64,000 nucleotides of DNA from Rossellomorea aquimaris (GCF_020171925.1 NZ_JAIVAR010000003.1:372001-436000); one strand, 5' to 3'; counted from the stretch's first letter, positions 1 to 8,031 are shown. Notes: generated by a model from the sequence alone, not told the origin. A program made the numbers and translations.

Positions 1-291
1 TCGGCAACGAGTGAAGTCACGGAAAACTTCTCTATTCTACGTGAAAAATTGGATGCCATCTCACAAGAATTCAAGCGATTATCTACAACTGCCTCGACTG
101 TTAAAGGTCAGACAGGGGAAGTCGAACTATCCACGAAGGAACTTGCCGCTGTAATCGAACAGTCAAGTGCCGGACTTGAAGAAATCAGCGCAACGATCGA
201 AACACTGAACAAGGATAACGAAATGATCGCCACCTACATCCAGGACACGGCACAAAGTGCTGAACGAATCGAGCGAAGCATCAATAGCTAA
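1..291 (+). CDS. Methyl-accepting chemotaxis protein, C-terminal fragment
   Basis: The reading frame is open from the first base and stops with TAA at 289-291, so the N-terminus lies outside the window. The visible 96 residues are helical and rich in Glu, Ser, Thr and Ala, with the phrase SSAGLEEISATIETL typical of the end of the cytoplasmic signalling coiled coil and adaptation region of chemoreceptors. Sensor, membrane and HAMP parts are not visible, so the ligand cannot be inferred. A strong terminator follows at once, so it ends its transcription unit. Confidence 0.75.
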   Translation, partial: SATSEVTENFSILREKLDAISQEFKRLSTTASTVKGQTGEVELSTKELAAVIEQSSAGLEEISATIETLNKDNEMIATYIQDTAQSAERIERSINS

Positions 292-297
292 CGAATC

Positions 298-331
298 AAG
301 GACGCCTTCAACACGGCGTCCTTTCTTTTTG
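298..331 (+). terminator. Rho-independent terminator after chemoreceptor
   Basis: A 9-bp stem AAGGACGCC / GGCGTCCTT with an 8-nt loop is followed by a T-rich run (TCTTTTTG). Confidence 0.85.
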
Positions 332-409
332 TCATCGGATTGTAGATTTTTCATTGAATAATTATGATAAACTGGTGATAGTAATAGCAGAATTAAAGGA
401 TGTGGCGTT

Positions 410-601
410 TTGAAAAAGAGAATCATCTTCATGATTCCCATCATGCTCGTGGTGTTCCTGGTGGCAAATTCGTATCTTGGAGAGTCCTTCAAGGAGATTC
501 CCTCCTCCACCAGAACATGGATTGCCCTTGGCGGCACATTGGTATCAGGAGTCATCTCCTTCTTCCTTTTCAAACCTGAAGGGGAGCAAGAGGATCAATA
601 A
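410..601 (+). CDS. Small two-helix membrane protein
   Basis: This 63-residue protein begins with TTG at 410, preceded by AAAGGA with 9-nt spacing. It has two hydrophobic segments (about residues 4-23 and 38-54) separated by a short polar loop, and an acidic tail ending EGEQEDQ. It stands alone between two terminators. I do not recognise a family; an integral membrane protein of unknown function is all the sequence supports. Confidence 0.6.
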   Translation: MKKRIIFMIPIMLVVFLVANSYLGESFKEIPSSTRTWIALGGTLVSGVISFFLFKPEGEQEDQ

Positions 602-608
602 ATGGCAA

Positions 609-640
609 GGCCCCCGCTTGGAAAAGCGGGGGTCTTTTAG
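609..640 (+). terminator. Terminator
   Basis: GCCCCCGCTT pairs with AAGCGGGGGT around a 4-nt loop and is followed by CTTTTA. Confidence 0.85.
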
Positions 641-670
641 TTTTCATATTGTAATAATTTTATAAATATT

Positions 671-699
671 TTGTAATTTTTGACATATAAAATTATAAT
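671..699 (+). promoter_or_regulatory. Predicted sigma-A promoter of the permease operon
   Basis: TTGTAA (671-676) and TATAAT (694-699) are separated by 17 nt, 36 bp before the first permease start. Assignment is by consensus match only. Confidence 0.45.
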
Positions 700-734
700 C
701 TAGCTATAGATTTATAATTCCAGGGGGCTACAAG

Positions 735-1631
735 ATGAAACTTTTTCGTCACATATCGATACCGGCTCAGTTTTTACTCACATGCGCGGGATTGTTTTTA
801 TTCAGCGGTGCGGGTGTCCTCCTCTCTTATGACAATGAATTGGTCATTATGATGGGGAAGTATGTTCACACGCTAGTTGAAACAATAAAGCAACTTATGG
901 ACCCAGCTTCCATCATCATCGAAGTGGGAAGAGATCCGGATCCAAAGAAATATCCTATCTATCCACTTTTCTTTCAGCTTTTCGGCTACTCTTTCCTTCT
1001 TTTATTCCTGGCTTTCCTAGTTGCCGCTGCCATTTCAACGCTTCTCAGTTATCTGTTCATGTTCCTGCCAAGAAAGATATTCAAGCTGTGTGTAAAGATC
1101 ATGGACCTCTTTGATTCATTGCCTGATGTTCTGATCATCGTCTTCATTCAGCTGTTTATCATCTGGTTTTTTAAGAAGACGGATATCCTATTATTTAATA
1201 TTTACACATTAGGGGATGAAAAGATTTATTTACTGCCCATCATATGCTTAGCGATCATGCCGATTGCTTTTCTGACCAAGCAATTTCTTTTTCAGCTCAG
1301 GGAAGAAGAGGAAAAGCCTTATGTAGAATATTCATTTTCAAAAGGTTTTTCTAGAGCATACACAATTTGGGTTCACTTGTTCAGGAATGTGTGGATCCAT
1401 TTCTATTTCCACATAAAGCCCATATTCCTTTTGATGCTATCCAATCTGTTGATCATTGAGATCTTATTTAACATCAACGGTTTCATGAATGTCCTCCTGG
1501 ACGTCTCACAGCGTAACCCGAGTGCGTTCTTCATTGGCATGCTGATGATTTATATTCCATTTTTCATTGTGTTCAGCCTTGGAGGACTTTTATTGAAGAA
1601 ATGGCTGCCGCAGGAGGTGCAATCTGCATGA
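735..1631 (+). CDS. DppB/OppB-like ABC transporter permease
   Basis: This 298-residue integral membrane protein has about six hydrophobic segments. The central part (residues about 190-260) includes an EEE.KPYVEYSFSKG segment followed by transmembrane helices, resembling the inner-membrane loop of peptide/nickel permeases of the DppB/OppB class, though the match is distant. ATG at 735 is preceded by a GGGGG Shine-Dalgarno. It overlaps the next gene by four bases (ATGA), implying translational coupling. No ATPase or solute-binding protein gene is adjacent within the window, which is unusual for the family. Confidence 0.7.
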   Translation: MKLFRHISIPAQFLLTCAGLFLFSGAGVLLSYDNELVIMMGKYVHTLVETIKQLMDPASIIIEVGRDPDPKKYPIYPLFFQLFGYSFLLLFLAFLVAAAISTLLSYLFMFLPRKIFKLCVKIMDLFDSLPDVLIIVFIQLFIIWFFKKTDILLFNIYTLGDEKIYLLPIICLAIMPIAFLTKQFLFQLREEEEKPYVEYSFSKGFSRAYTIWVHLFRNVWIHFYFHIKPIFLLMLSNLLIIEILFNINGFMNVLLDVSQRNPSAFFIGMLMIYIPFFIVFSLGGLLLKKWLPQEVQSA

Positions 1632-2662
1632 TCATCCGTCATTTACGACTCTGGATTCCAGTCAGTTTCCTTCTGATCCTGATTGTCGGGAGTTTCATCC
1701 TACCTTCAACTCATCCGCATCTCTTTGAACAAGGTCCTTCTTACCTGAAGGATGAAGAGACCGGTAAATTGATTGCAGCTCCTCCTTATACACCTTCTGA
1801 AATGGAGCCAATGGGGAGTGATAAGTTAGGAAGGAACGTTTTCTACGTGCTGATTGCAGGTGCCAAATTCACCCTTCTTTCAGCCGTTGCGATTGCTTTG
1901 CTCCGAATGTCTGGCGGCTTCCTTTTCGGCTTGATATACACGTATCTTCCCGGTTGGGTCCGTCAGGTATTCAAGGGGCTCTCTGACACATTCAATTTCA
2001 TCCCGCTCGCCATCATCGCCTTTGTGCTATTGACTCCTTTGCAAAAAGCATTCGAAGCGGGATCACTTTACTCCATGAAGTTTCTGTTTATACAAATCAT
2101 CGTTATTTCAATCATTGTCATCCCGTCACTTGGAATGTATATCGGGGAAGAAATGAGACAGTTCCTTAAACATGATTTCATCACGGTTTCAAAGCAGATT
2201 GGTGCGGACAGGTTCTTCATCATTAAAAGGCACCTGCGCCCACAATTCAGCCGCCATGCCATCGTGATGTTTTCCGAGCAACTGTCACAGACACTCTATC
2301 TACTCATACAGCTAGGGATTCTGCATATCTGTCTCGGAGGTCTCAAAATAGCTGAGTTCGGCATCATGGAGCATCGACCAGAGTATTTTTCATTCATTGA
2401 TGATTGGGCAGCCACCATGAGCATCAATATTTATCAGATTCATCTCTATCCATGGCTTCTTCTATCTCCACTTGTTTTCTTTGCCATTTCCATCTTTTGC
2501 GTAAATGAAATCACTACTGTATTAAAGGAAGTATTCCTTGAAGGTGAATCACTTAAAAAACCGAGAAAAAACATGGTCATGCAGAAAACTTCACCTGTGC
2601 CAAACGAAAAGTTGTTCACTCTTACAGGGCGGAGAAAGGATGGGCATCATGAGACATTTTAG
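1628..2662 (+). CDS. DppC/OppC-like ABC transporter permease
   Basis: The start chosen is ATG 1628, with AGGAGGT at about 1612-1618 and an ATGA overlap with the upstream permease; it gives 344 residues. The motif MGSDKLGRNVF after the first helix and a long extracytoplasmic segment is the signature of DppC/OppC subunits (family form GTDxLGRD), followed by TM helices and a cytoplasmic EEMRQFLKHDFITVSKQIGA segment, which matches the ATPase-contact EAA loop. It would pair with the upstream subunit to form a peptide-type channel. The 3' end overlaps the lipoprotein gene by 23 bases, so all three genes form one operon. Confidence 0.75.
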   Translation: MIIRHLRLWIPVSFLLILIVGSFILPSTHPHLFEQGPSYLKDEETGKLIAAPPYTPSEMEPMGSDKLGRNVFYVLIAGAKFTLLSAVAIALLRMSGGFLFGLIYTYLPGWVRQVFKGLSDTFNFIPLAIIAFVLLTPLQKAFEAGSLYSMKFLFIQIIVISIIVIPSLGMYIGEEMRQFLKHDFITVSKQIGADRFFIIKRHLRPQFSRHAIVMFSEQLSQTLYLLIQLGILHICLGGLKIAEFGIMEHRPEYFSFIDDWAATMSINIYQIHLYPWLLLSPLVFFAISIFCVNEITTVLKEVFLEGESLKKPRKNMVMQKTSPVPNEKLFTLTGRRKDGHHETF

Positions 2663-3257
2663 ACTGGTCTGTATACTCTTTATAACCAGTGTCCTTTTCC
2701 TCTCAGGCTGCAGGGTCGACTGGAATGCCGAGCCAGAGCTCAAATCAAAACAGAATACGGGGAAGGTTGTCAAGCTGGACGGGAAGGTAAACCTGAAATC
2801 CACTGAACTTATTATAGAAGGAACGAGTAACCTCCCTAAAGATACCGTGATTTATGCGAGCATCAAGGAATACGGCGATCTTTCCAGCAAATACGGCACC
2901 ATCATACGTTGGCAGGCGGAAGCAAGTGCTGAAGTCGCCGCAGAAGGAACTGGAACAGTCGATAAGGACGGGAACTATTCCATCACTCTTCCTAGGAACG
3001 ATCCTTCAAAACGCTATCTATTGGAAGTAATGTTCAACCCTAAACTCCAACCCAAGAAGTTTCAGGAGATTTATGGAATTACCGGTGAAAATTTGGCCAT
3101 TGTGATGGGAATGACGAAAATAAGCTATAACGGAGATACTGTTACAGTGATTACCCGCGTTGCTCCAATCGTGAGCATAACGGATCCGAACGGAAATGAC
3201 ATCGCCTGGGGCTTGGAAGAAACGATGTTCCAAACGAAGCCTAAACCGATCAAATGA
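2640..3257 (+). CDS. Predicted lipoprotein of the permease operon
   Basis: ATG 2640 or ATG 2649 can serve as start; AAAGGA just upstream fits 2649 and GGCGGAG fits 2640. The N-terminus is a lipoprotein signal with lipobox LSGC. The mature part is about 185 residues with alternating beta-strand-like hydrophobic pattern (for example STELIIEGTSNLPKDTVIYA), suggestive of a small beta-sandwich outside the membrane. It is not recognisable as an oligopeptide-binding protein, which would be around 500 residues. Co-transcription with the permeases suggests it acts with them, but the function is unknown. Confidence 0.65.
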   Translation: MGIMRHFRLVCILFITSVLFLSGCRVDWNAEPELKSKQNTGKVVKLDGKVNLKSTELIIEGTSNLPKDTVIYASIKEYGDLSSKYGTIIRWQAEASAEVAAEGTGTVDKDGNYSITLPRNDPSKRYLLEVMFNPKLQPKKFQEIYGITGENLAIVMGMTKISYNGDTVTVITRVAPIVSITDPNGNDIAWGLEETMFQTKPKPIK

Positions 3258-3261
3258 TTAC

Positions 3262-3292
3262 GAAACCCCCCGTTCCACTGAACGGGGGGTTC
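3262..3292. terminator. Convergent terminator hairpin
   Basis: AACCCCCCGTTC pairs with GAACGGGGGGTT between the convergent lipoprotein and DUF1992 genes; T-runs on both sides are short. Confidence 0.6.
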
Positions 3293-3297
3293 ACTTA

Positions 3298-3672
3298 TTA
3301 AAGCAGCTTCTTTTCAATTTTCTCTTCATAATTCTTAAAGATCGAGCTATTCGTCTTCACCCTTCTCTTTGACAGCATCGAATTGTATCGTACCATTTTT
3401 TCATTGAGGCTCCGCTGCAGCTCTTCTTTTTCCAAATCATCTTCGCATACTCGGATGAGATCCTCGATCCTCATCATTTCCTTTTTCAAATCCATTTCCT
3501 CATTGGAGTATCCAGCATTCTTCATGATTCTGTGCGCCATCCTGAGGGCAGGCGGAATCGATAAGTCATCGTCCAGGTTCTGAGGTTTACCGTAGCCCGG
3601 TAGATTGTCAAACTCTCCGTCTTCCTGAGCCTTTTTGATTCTTTGTTCAGATATGATCATTGAAAAATCCAT
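3298..3672 (-). CDS. DUF1992 family protein
   Basis: This 124-residue soluble protein contains the family signature near its N-terminus: MIISEQRIKKAQEDGEFDNL followed by PGYGKPQNLDDD and PPALRMAHRIMKNAG. This matches the DUF1992 region also present in eukaryotic DNAJC28-like proteins. The remaining two thirds are predicted charged helix. The start at 3672 has AGGAGGGG just upstream. Molecular function is not known. Confidence 0.85.
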   Translation of the reverse strand: MDFSMIISEQRIKKAQEDGEFDNLPGYGKPQNLDDDLSIPPALRMAHRIMKNAGYSNEEMDLKKEMMRIEDLIRVCEDDLEKEELQRSLNEKMVRYNSMLSKRRVKTNSSIFKNYEEKIEKKLL

Positions 3673-3922
3673 TGTAACCCCTCCTGTATTCGTTCAGTGG
3701 GACTGGCTGAATATCATTGGCGTTTGGCTGGCCACCTGTTACTACTAGTGTATATAAATAATGGATAGGGATCAGGCTCAAATTTGACGATCTGACAACA
3801 ACTGTCGATTGAGCGCTCAGTCTACAAAGTGACCCGCCACTCATTACCAACCGCCCACCCTCACATAATTTCATCCTTCAGGGAAAAACTACGTTTATGA
3901 CAGAACGAAAGGAGTGTTTCAT

Positions 3923-4090
3923 ATGGCACGCGGAAAATCATTTGAAGCGAAGAAAAAAGGACATCCTGGTAACTTCCCTCAAAACAGTACAACTGAGCGA
4001 CATACCGAAAAACCGCCTGGGGACGAAGAATTGATTGTCACGCAGGAGGCTTTTAAAAATAGAGTGGATCACGACGAACATCGATTTTAA
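3923..4090 (+). CDS. Small basic/acidic 55-residue protein
   Basis: ATG 3923 lies 7 nt after AAAGGAGTG and opens a 55-codon frame ending TAA at 4090. The product is very hydrophilic: a basic start (MARGKSFEAKKKGHPG) and an acidic second half (PPGDEELIVTQEAF). Composition resembles small spore or stress proteins of Bacillus, but I cannot assign it to a named family. The Shine-Dalgarno and downstream terminator support it as a real gene. Confidence 0.6.
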   Translation: MARGKSFEAKKKGHPGNFPQNSTTERHTEKPPGDEELIVTQEAFKNRVDHDEHRF

Positions 4091-4097
4091 ATAAAGG

Positions 4098-4133
4098 ACA
4101 AGCACCAGGATCCTTCCTGATGCTTGTTTTTTC
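4098..4133. terminator. Convergent terminator
   Basis: ACAAGCA(CC)AGGA pairs with TCCT(GA)TGCTTGT, followed by TTTTTT on the + strand; it lies between the convergent small gene and hmp. Confidence 0.75.
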
Positions 4134-4137
4134 ATTT

Positions 4138-5370
4138 TCACACTTTTACTTTTTCTTTTTCATCCACAGTGGATAAATCCATGGCAGGACCAAAAAATTC
4201 ATACTTGATCTTTTCTTCCTGATGACCCAATTCTTTCAGCATTGTGACAACGGCCTTCATGAACGGTACGGGTCCACAGACGTAACATTCTGTTCCTCCG
4301 TCAACATAATTCGAGAGGATTTCTCTGTTTATATATCCAGAAAAGTTGCATGTGGTCTCGTTGTCGGGATTCTCTAAGATGTAGCAGCTCTCCCCATTTT
4401 GGAGCTCGCCCATCAGTTCATCGACACGATCTCTGAATGCCTGCACAGTTTCATTTTTACTCGCATGAATGAATGCGGTCGGACGATTCGGTGTTGTTAT
4501 AGAAATTGTTTCAAGCATGCTCATCATCGGCGTGATTCCTACGCCACCTGAGATAAGGGCGATCTTTCCTTCCGTGCCGTCTCCGCTCAAGAAGAAATCC
4601 CCAGCAGGAGAGCTCACTTCAACGTCACTCCCTTCCTCTACCCCATCATGCAGGAAGGTCGAAACGATTCCGTTCGGCTCACATTCATCTTCCTTCTTCA
4701 CTGAGATGCGGAAGAACTCTTCTTTATAGGCACTTGATAGGCTGTATTGACGGATATGCGCATTCGTCTGACCCGGTGGGCTCACCCTTACTGAAATATA
4801 TTGGCCAGGTCTATAATCAGGAACCTTCCCGCCATCTTGAGGTTTCAAGTAGAAGGATGTGATCACGTCACTTTCCTTCACCTTCTTCGCTACTGTGAAT
4901 GGTTTAAAACCTCGGAAGCCGGCTTCTTTATTCTCGGCTGCCACATACATCTCTTCTTCGACGCTAATGAACACCCCGGCAATCACACCGTAAGCATCGG
5001 CCCATGCATCAATGATTTCATCCGTTGCAGCATCGCCAAGTACTTCTTTAATTGCTTGAAGCAGGTGTTCCCCCACAACCGGATATTGCTCCGCTTTGAC
5101 CCCTAAACTTCGATGTTTATGTGCGATCTGCCTTACAGCCGGTAATAACGCTTCCAGTCGATCGATGTTCTCAGCCGCCGCATAGACCGTATTCGCTAAG
5201 GCCGCCTGCTGCCTCCCCTTTTCCTGGTTGGCATGATTGAAGATGTTCAATAATTCGGGATGACTCGCAAACATATTTTTATAAAATACTGATGTAATCT
5301 CCTTGCCTTTCACTTTCAATACGGGTGCAGTGGATTTCACGACTTCAATTGTTTTTTGGGAGAGCATCAC
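4138..5370 (-). CDS. hmp: Flavohaemoglobin, nitric oxide dioxygenase
   Basis: The 410-residue protein has the full Hmp layout. Residues 1-140 are a globin domain with distal Tyr30 and proximal His86 (in AHKHRSLGV). Residues about 150-265 are an FAD-binding domain with RQYSLS. The C-terminal NAD(P)H-binding domain carries GGVGITPM and CGPVPFM. The enzyme oxidises NO to nitrate using O2 and NADPH in the cytosol. The ATG at 5370 follows AGAGGTG. It is transcribed divergently from nsrR, and two NsrR-type palindromes flank its promoter, so NO-dependent derepression is expected. Length is close to B. subtilis Hmp. Confidence 0.97.
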   Translation of the reverse strand: MMLSQKTIEVVKSTAPVLKVKGKEITSVFYKNMFASHPELLNIFNHANQEKGRQQAALANTVYAAAENIDRLEALLPAVRQIAHKHRSLGVKAEQYPVVGEHLLQAIKEVLGDAATDEIIDAWADAYGVIAGVFISVEEEMYVAAENKEAGFRGFKPFTVAKKVKESDVITSFYLKPQDGGKVPDYRPGQYISVRVSPPGQTNAHIRQYSLSSAYKEEFFRISVKKEDECEPNGIVSTFLHDGVEEGSDVEVSSPAGDFFLSGDGTEGKIALISGGVGITPMMSMLETISITTPNRPTAFIHASKNETVQAFRDRVDELMGELQNGESCYILENPDNETTCNFSGYINREILSNYVDGGTECYVCGPVPFMKAVVTMLKELGHQEEKIKYEFFGPAMDLSTVDEKEKVKV

Positions 5371-5382
5371 TTATTCACCTCT

Positions 5383-5407
5383 AAAGATATATTTTAAATA
5401 CATCTTT
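5383..5407. promoter_or_regulatory. Predicted NsrR operator 1 (hmp)
   Basis: A 25-bp near-perfect palindrome, AAAGATRTATTT core around TTTAAA, lies downstream of the hmp -10 box and touches the hmp Shine-Dalgarno. It matches the AT-rich NsrR operator of Bacillus in form. Confidence 0.75.
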
Positions 5408-5436
5408 AAATTACACCCAGCGTGTTGCTAAAGCAA
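5408..5436 (-). promoter_or_regulatory. Predicted hmp promoter
   Basis: On the minus strand TTGCTT (5436-5431) and TAATTT (5413-5408) are 17 nt apart. The -35 box is inside operator 2 and the -10 box abuts operator 1, an arrangement that would let NsrR block polymerase. Confidence 0.5.
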
Positions 5437-5455
5437 TATTTTAAATATAGCTTTA
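5429..5455. promoter_or_regulatory. Predicted NsrR operator 2 (hmp)
   Basis: A 27-bp palindrome with arms TAAAGC(A/T)ATATTT overlaps the predicted hmp -35 box. It is a second copy of the same operator type, 48 bp centre-to-centre from operator 1. Confidence 0.75.
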
Positions 5456-5484
5456 ACAGATCTGACACAAATACATACATTATT

Positions 5485-5513
5485 TAGACACAAGATGAAC
5501 GGAACAGTATAAT
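5485..5513 (+). promoter_or_regulatory. Predicted nsrR promoter
   Basis: TAGACA (5485-5490), 17-nt spacer, TATAAT (5508-5513), 28 bp before the nsrR start. Both palindromes lie upstream of it, so nsrR itself is probably not directly blocked. Confidence 0.45.
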
Positions 5514-5541
5514 AAGGGGAGGAAGGAAAAGGTGAAGCGAT

Positions 5542-5997
5542 ATGAAGTTGACATTATACACAGATTATTCTTTGAGAGTGCTGATTTACCTGGCTTCCAA
5601 ACCTAAGGAAGAACTCTCTACGATAAAGGAAATTGCAGATTCTTATAAGATTTCAAAAAATCATCTGATGAAAGTGACATACGAGCTGGGGAAAATGGGG
5701 ATGATTGAAACCATCCGCGGACGTTATGGTGGCATCAAACTTGCCAAAGATCCTTCCGAAATCAATATTGGCAAACTTGTGCGCAGGACTGAAGAAGACT
5801 TTGAACTGGTCGAGTGCTTCGGTAAACATAACAGTTGCGTCATCACACCGGTGTGTGGGCTCAAGAACGCATTGGCAAAAGCCTTGAATGCCTACCTTGC
5901 CGTACTTGACGGCTATACGCTAGCCGATATCGTCACAAATCCGATGGAATACCGCATGCTCTTTCAGGAACAGCTCCGACCCGACACCGATCATTAA
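5542..5997 (+). CDS. nsrR: Rrf2-family NO-sensing repressor NsrR
   Basis: The 151-residue protein begins MKLTLYTDYSLRVLIYLA, the Rrf2 winged-helix start, with recognition region NHLMKVTYELGKMG and the GRYGGIKLAK wing. Three cysteines near the C-terminus (ECFGKHNSCVITPVCGL) are placed as in iron-sulphur NsrR. NO modifies the cluster and releases DNA. The ATG at 5542 has a GGAGGAAGG-type ribosome site. Divergent orientation to hmp and the two palindromes between them strongly support the assignment over other Rrf2 members such as IscR or CymR. Confidence 0.93.
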   Translation: MKLTLYTDYSLRVLIYLASKPKEELSTIKEIADSYKISKNHLMKVTYELGKMGMIETIRGRYGGIKLAKDPSEINIGKLVRRTEEDFELVECFGKHNSCVITPVCGLKNALAKALNAYLAVLDGYTLADIVTNPMEYRMLFQEQLRPDTDH

Positions 5998-6024
5998 CCC
6001 CCAGCCGACAAGCGGGGGTTTTTT
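5998..6024 (+). terminator. nsrR terminator
   Basis: CCCCC pairs with GGGGG across an 11-nt loop and is followed by six T. Confidence 0.75.
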
Positions 6025-6087
6025 GAGTACTGTACTAGAAGAACACTCGCGATTCACCACTCCCCTTCTATTGTATTCATTCAACTA

Positions 6088-6122
6088 AAAAAGCCCGTTC
6101 CAAAAAAGGAAACAGGCTTTTC
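6088..6122 (-). terminator. Terminator of the mini-oxidase gene
   Basis: AAAGCC(C)GTTCC and GGAA(A)CAGGCTTT form a stem; on the minus strand the hairpin is followed by TTTTTT-rich sequence. Confidence 0.65.
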
Positions 6123-6124
6123 GA

Positions 6125-6517
6125 TCACGATCTGCTCTTGCTGTACTTGAACGTCAGTACCAAAAACAAAAAGAAACTTACGAGCAGCGTGGTTCCGCCG
6201 ACGATATAAAAGACCATCGTAAACGTTCCCGGTAAATCGATCGGATTCATATTATAGAGCCACATCCCGGAGGTCAACCCGAACGTTCCGATGATCGCCG
6301 TCCAGACGTGAAAACTAGCAAGCTTAGATGATTCAGGTACCGCGTATGAACGATAATAAGATGAAAAGGCAAACAAACTGAGCCATCCCACCACGAGAAT
6401 ATGAGCGTGGATCGGCTTGAACGCGTAAGACCCAGCCCCTGCCATATGAGAGCCCATGAAGGCACCGATCAAAGCATAAACAGCCGACATCCTCAATAGT
6501 AATACATTCCTTGCCAA
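6125..6517 (-). CDS. Small haem-copper-oxidase subunit I-like membrane protein
   Basis: This 130-residue protein has about four transmembrane helices. The second contains IHAHILVVGWLSLFAF, closely resembling helix II of NO reductase / cytochrome oxidase subunit I, where the first His binds haem. The rest of a real subunit I (about 450-550 residues, with the CuB histidines) is absent, so it cannot be a full oxidase. The start is TTG at 6517, with AAGGAGGG 9 nt upstream. It lies beside nsrR and hmp, suggesting a role in NO or haem biology; that is inference from position. Confidence 0.65.
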   Translation of the reverse strand: MARNVLLLRMSAVYALIGAFMGSHMAGAGSYAFKPIHAHILVVGWLSLFAFSSYYRSYAVPESSKLASFHVWTAIIGTFGLTSGMWLYNMNPIDLPGTFTMVFYIVGGTTLLVSFFLFLVLTFKYSKSRS

Positions 6518-6673
6518 AAGGGATTCCCTCCTTCTTTTTCACTATAAAACTATGAAATATTATATCGGGAAGCATTCGCACCTGTCGACAAAATCCGATG
6601 ATTGTAAGAGAACGTTCATAAACATCCCCTTGGAATCTTGCGTGCACCGTCTATTCATGTCGGTTGAAAACAC

Positions 6674-6701
6674 TTGCAAACATTGGTAGCACTGATACAA
6701 T
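6674..6701 (+). promoter_or_regulatory. Predicted sigma-A promoter of the aminopeptidase gene
   Basis: TTGCAA (6674-6679), 16-nt spacer and extended -10 TGATACAAT ending at 6701, 40 bp before the start codon. Confidence 0.55.
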
Positions 6702-6741
6702 TAAATTGTAATAGAACATTCTGACAAAAAGGAGAATACAT

Positions 6742-7977
6742 ATGTCAAACAACTTTCAACAAAATCTTGAAAAGTACGCAAACCTTGCCGTTCAAGTAGG
6801 CGTCAATGTCCAAAAAGGACAAACATTGGTGATCAATACATCCATCGATGCTGCTGAATTTGTTCGTTTAGTCGTAAAAAAGGCTTATGAAGTAGGAGCG
6901 AAGCATGTTTACGTAAATTGGAACGATGATGTTGTAAACCGCACAAAATACGATCTTGCACCGGATGAAGCATTCCAGGAGTTCCCGCAATGGAAAGCAC
7001 GCGAAGTGGAAGAGCTTGCAGAAGGCGGCGCCGCATTCATGAGCATCGTGTCTTCAAGTCCCGACCTTTTGAAAGGCGTCGATCCGGATCGCATTTCAAA
7101 TTTCCAGAAGGTAGCCGGTCAAGCGATGTCCAAATATCGTCAGTTCATCCAATCCGACAAGGTCAGCTGGTGTGTGCTGGCAGCACCTTCGAAGGACTGG
7201 GCTGCAAAAGTGTTCCCTGATGCATCTGAAGAAGAGCAAGTAGACCTTTTATGGGATGCGATTTTCAAAGCGGTACGTGCCGATCAGGCAGATCCTGTCC
7301 AGGCTTGGAAGGACCATGATGCAAACCTGCATGAGAAAGTGGAATACCTGAACGACAAAAACTATCAAAAGCTTCATTACACTGCACCTGGAACCGACCT
7401 TACAATCGAACTTCCTAAAGGACATCTGTGGGTCGGCGCAGGCAGTGTCAATGAACAAGGTGTCGAATTCATGGCGAACATGCCGACGGAAGAAGTGTTC
7501 ACCGTTCCACTTAAGACAGGTGTAAACGGGAAAGTTTCAAGCACGAAGCCATTAAGCTATGGCGGTAACGTGATCGATAACTTTACCATTACATTTGAAA
7601 ATGGTCGTATCGTCGACGTGAAGGCTGAAGAAGGCGAAGAAATCCTGAAGCGCCTTGTTGAGACAGATGAAGGCTCCCACTATCTTGGTGAAATCGCCCT
7701 GGTCCCTCACAAGTCTCCAATCTCTCAATCAAACGTTCTTTTCTATAACACATTATTTGATGAAAACGCGTCAAATCACCTTGCTATCGGTAATGCCTAT
7801 GCATTCTGTATTGAAGGCGGCAAGAAAATGAGTCAGGAAGAACTTGATAAGAACGGCTTGAATAACAGCATCACGCATGTTGATTTCATGATCGGTTCAG
7901 ATAAGATGAACATTGATGGAATCAAGGAAGATGGTACAAGTGAGCCTGTATTCCGTGACGGCGGTTGGGCGTTCTAA
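6742..7977 (+). CDS. M29 family aminopeptidase
   Basis: The 411-residue protein matches the AmpS/PepS (thermophilic aminopeptidase, peptidase family M29) in length and order. An N-terminal domain starts NLEKYANLAVQVGVNVQKGQ. The C-terminal catalytic domain has NMPTEEVFT, ENGRIVDVKAEEG, LGEIALVP and the metal-ligand region NHLAIGNAY followed by THVDFMIGS. It would release N-terminal amino acids from peptides in the cytosol using two metal ions. ATG 6742 follows AAAAGGAG, and it has its own promoter and terminator, so it is monocistronic. Confidence 0.93.
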   Translation: MSNNFQQNLEKYANLAVQVGVNVQKGQTLVINTSIDAAEFVRLVVKKAYEVGAKHVYVNWNDDVVNRTKYDLAPDEAFQEFPQWKAREVEELAEGGAAFMSIVSSSPDLLKGVDPDRISNFQKVAGQAMSKYRQFIQSDKVSWCVLAAPSKDWAAKVFPDASEEEQVDLLWDAIFKAVRADQADPVQAWKDHDANLHEKVEYLNDKNYQKLHYTAPGTDLTIELPKGHLWVGAGSVNEQGVEFMANMPTEEVFTVPLKTGVNGKVSSTKPLSYGGNVIDNFTITFENGRIVDVKAEEGEEILKRLVETDEGSHYLGEIALVPHKSPISQSNVLFYNTLFDENASNHLAIGNAYAFCIEGGKKMSQEELDKNGLNNSITHVDFMIGSDKMNIDGIKEDGTSEPVFRDGGWAF

Positions 7978-7990
7978 GTTTATTCAGATT

Positions 7991-8031
7991 AAAAAGCTGG
8001 AAGGGCCCTTACGACCTTTCCGGCTTTTTTA
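7991..8031 (+). terminator. Aminopeptidase terminator
   Basis: AAAAAGC(T)GGAAGG pairs with CCTTTCCGGCTTTTT, followed by TTTATTG. Confidence 0.85.

Noticed and set aside
6541-6575. Third NsrR operator upstream of the mini-oxidase gene
   Set aside because: The AT-rich stretch (ATGAAATATTATAT) is not palindromic like the two operators beside hmp.
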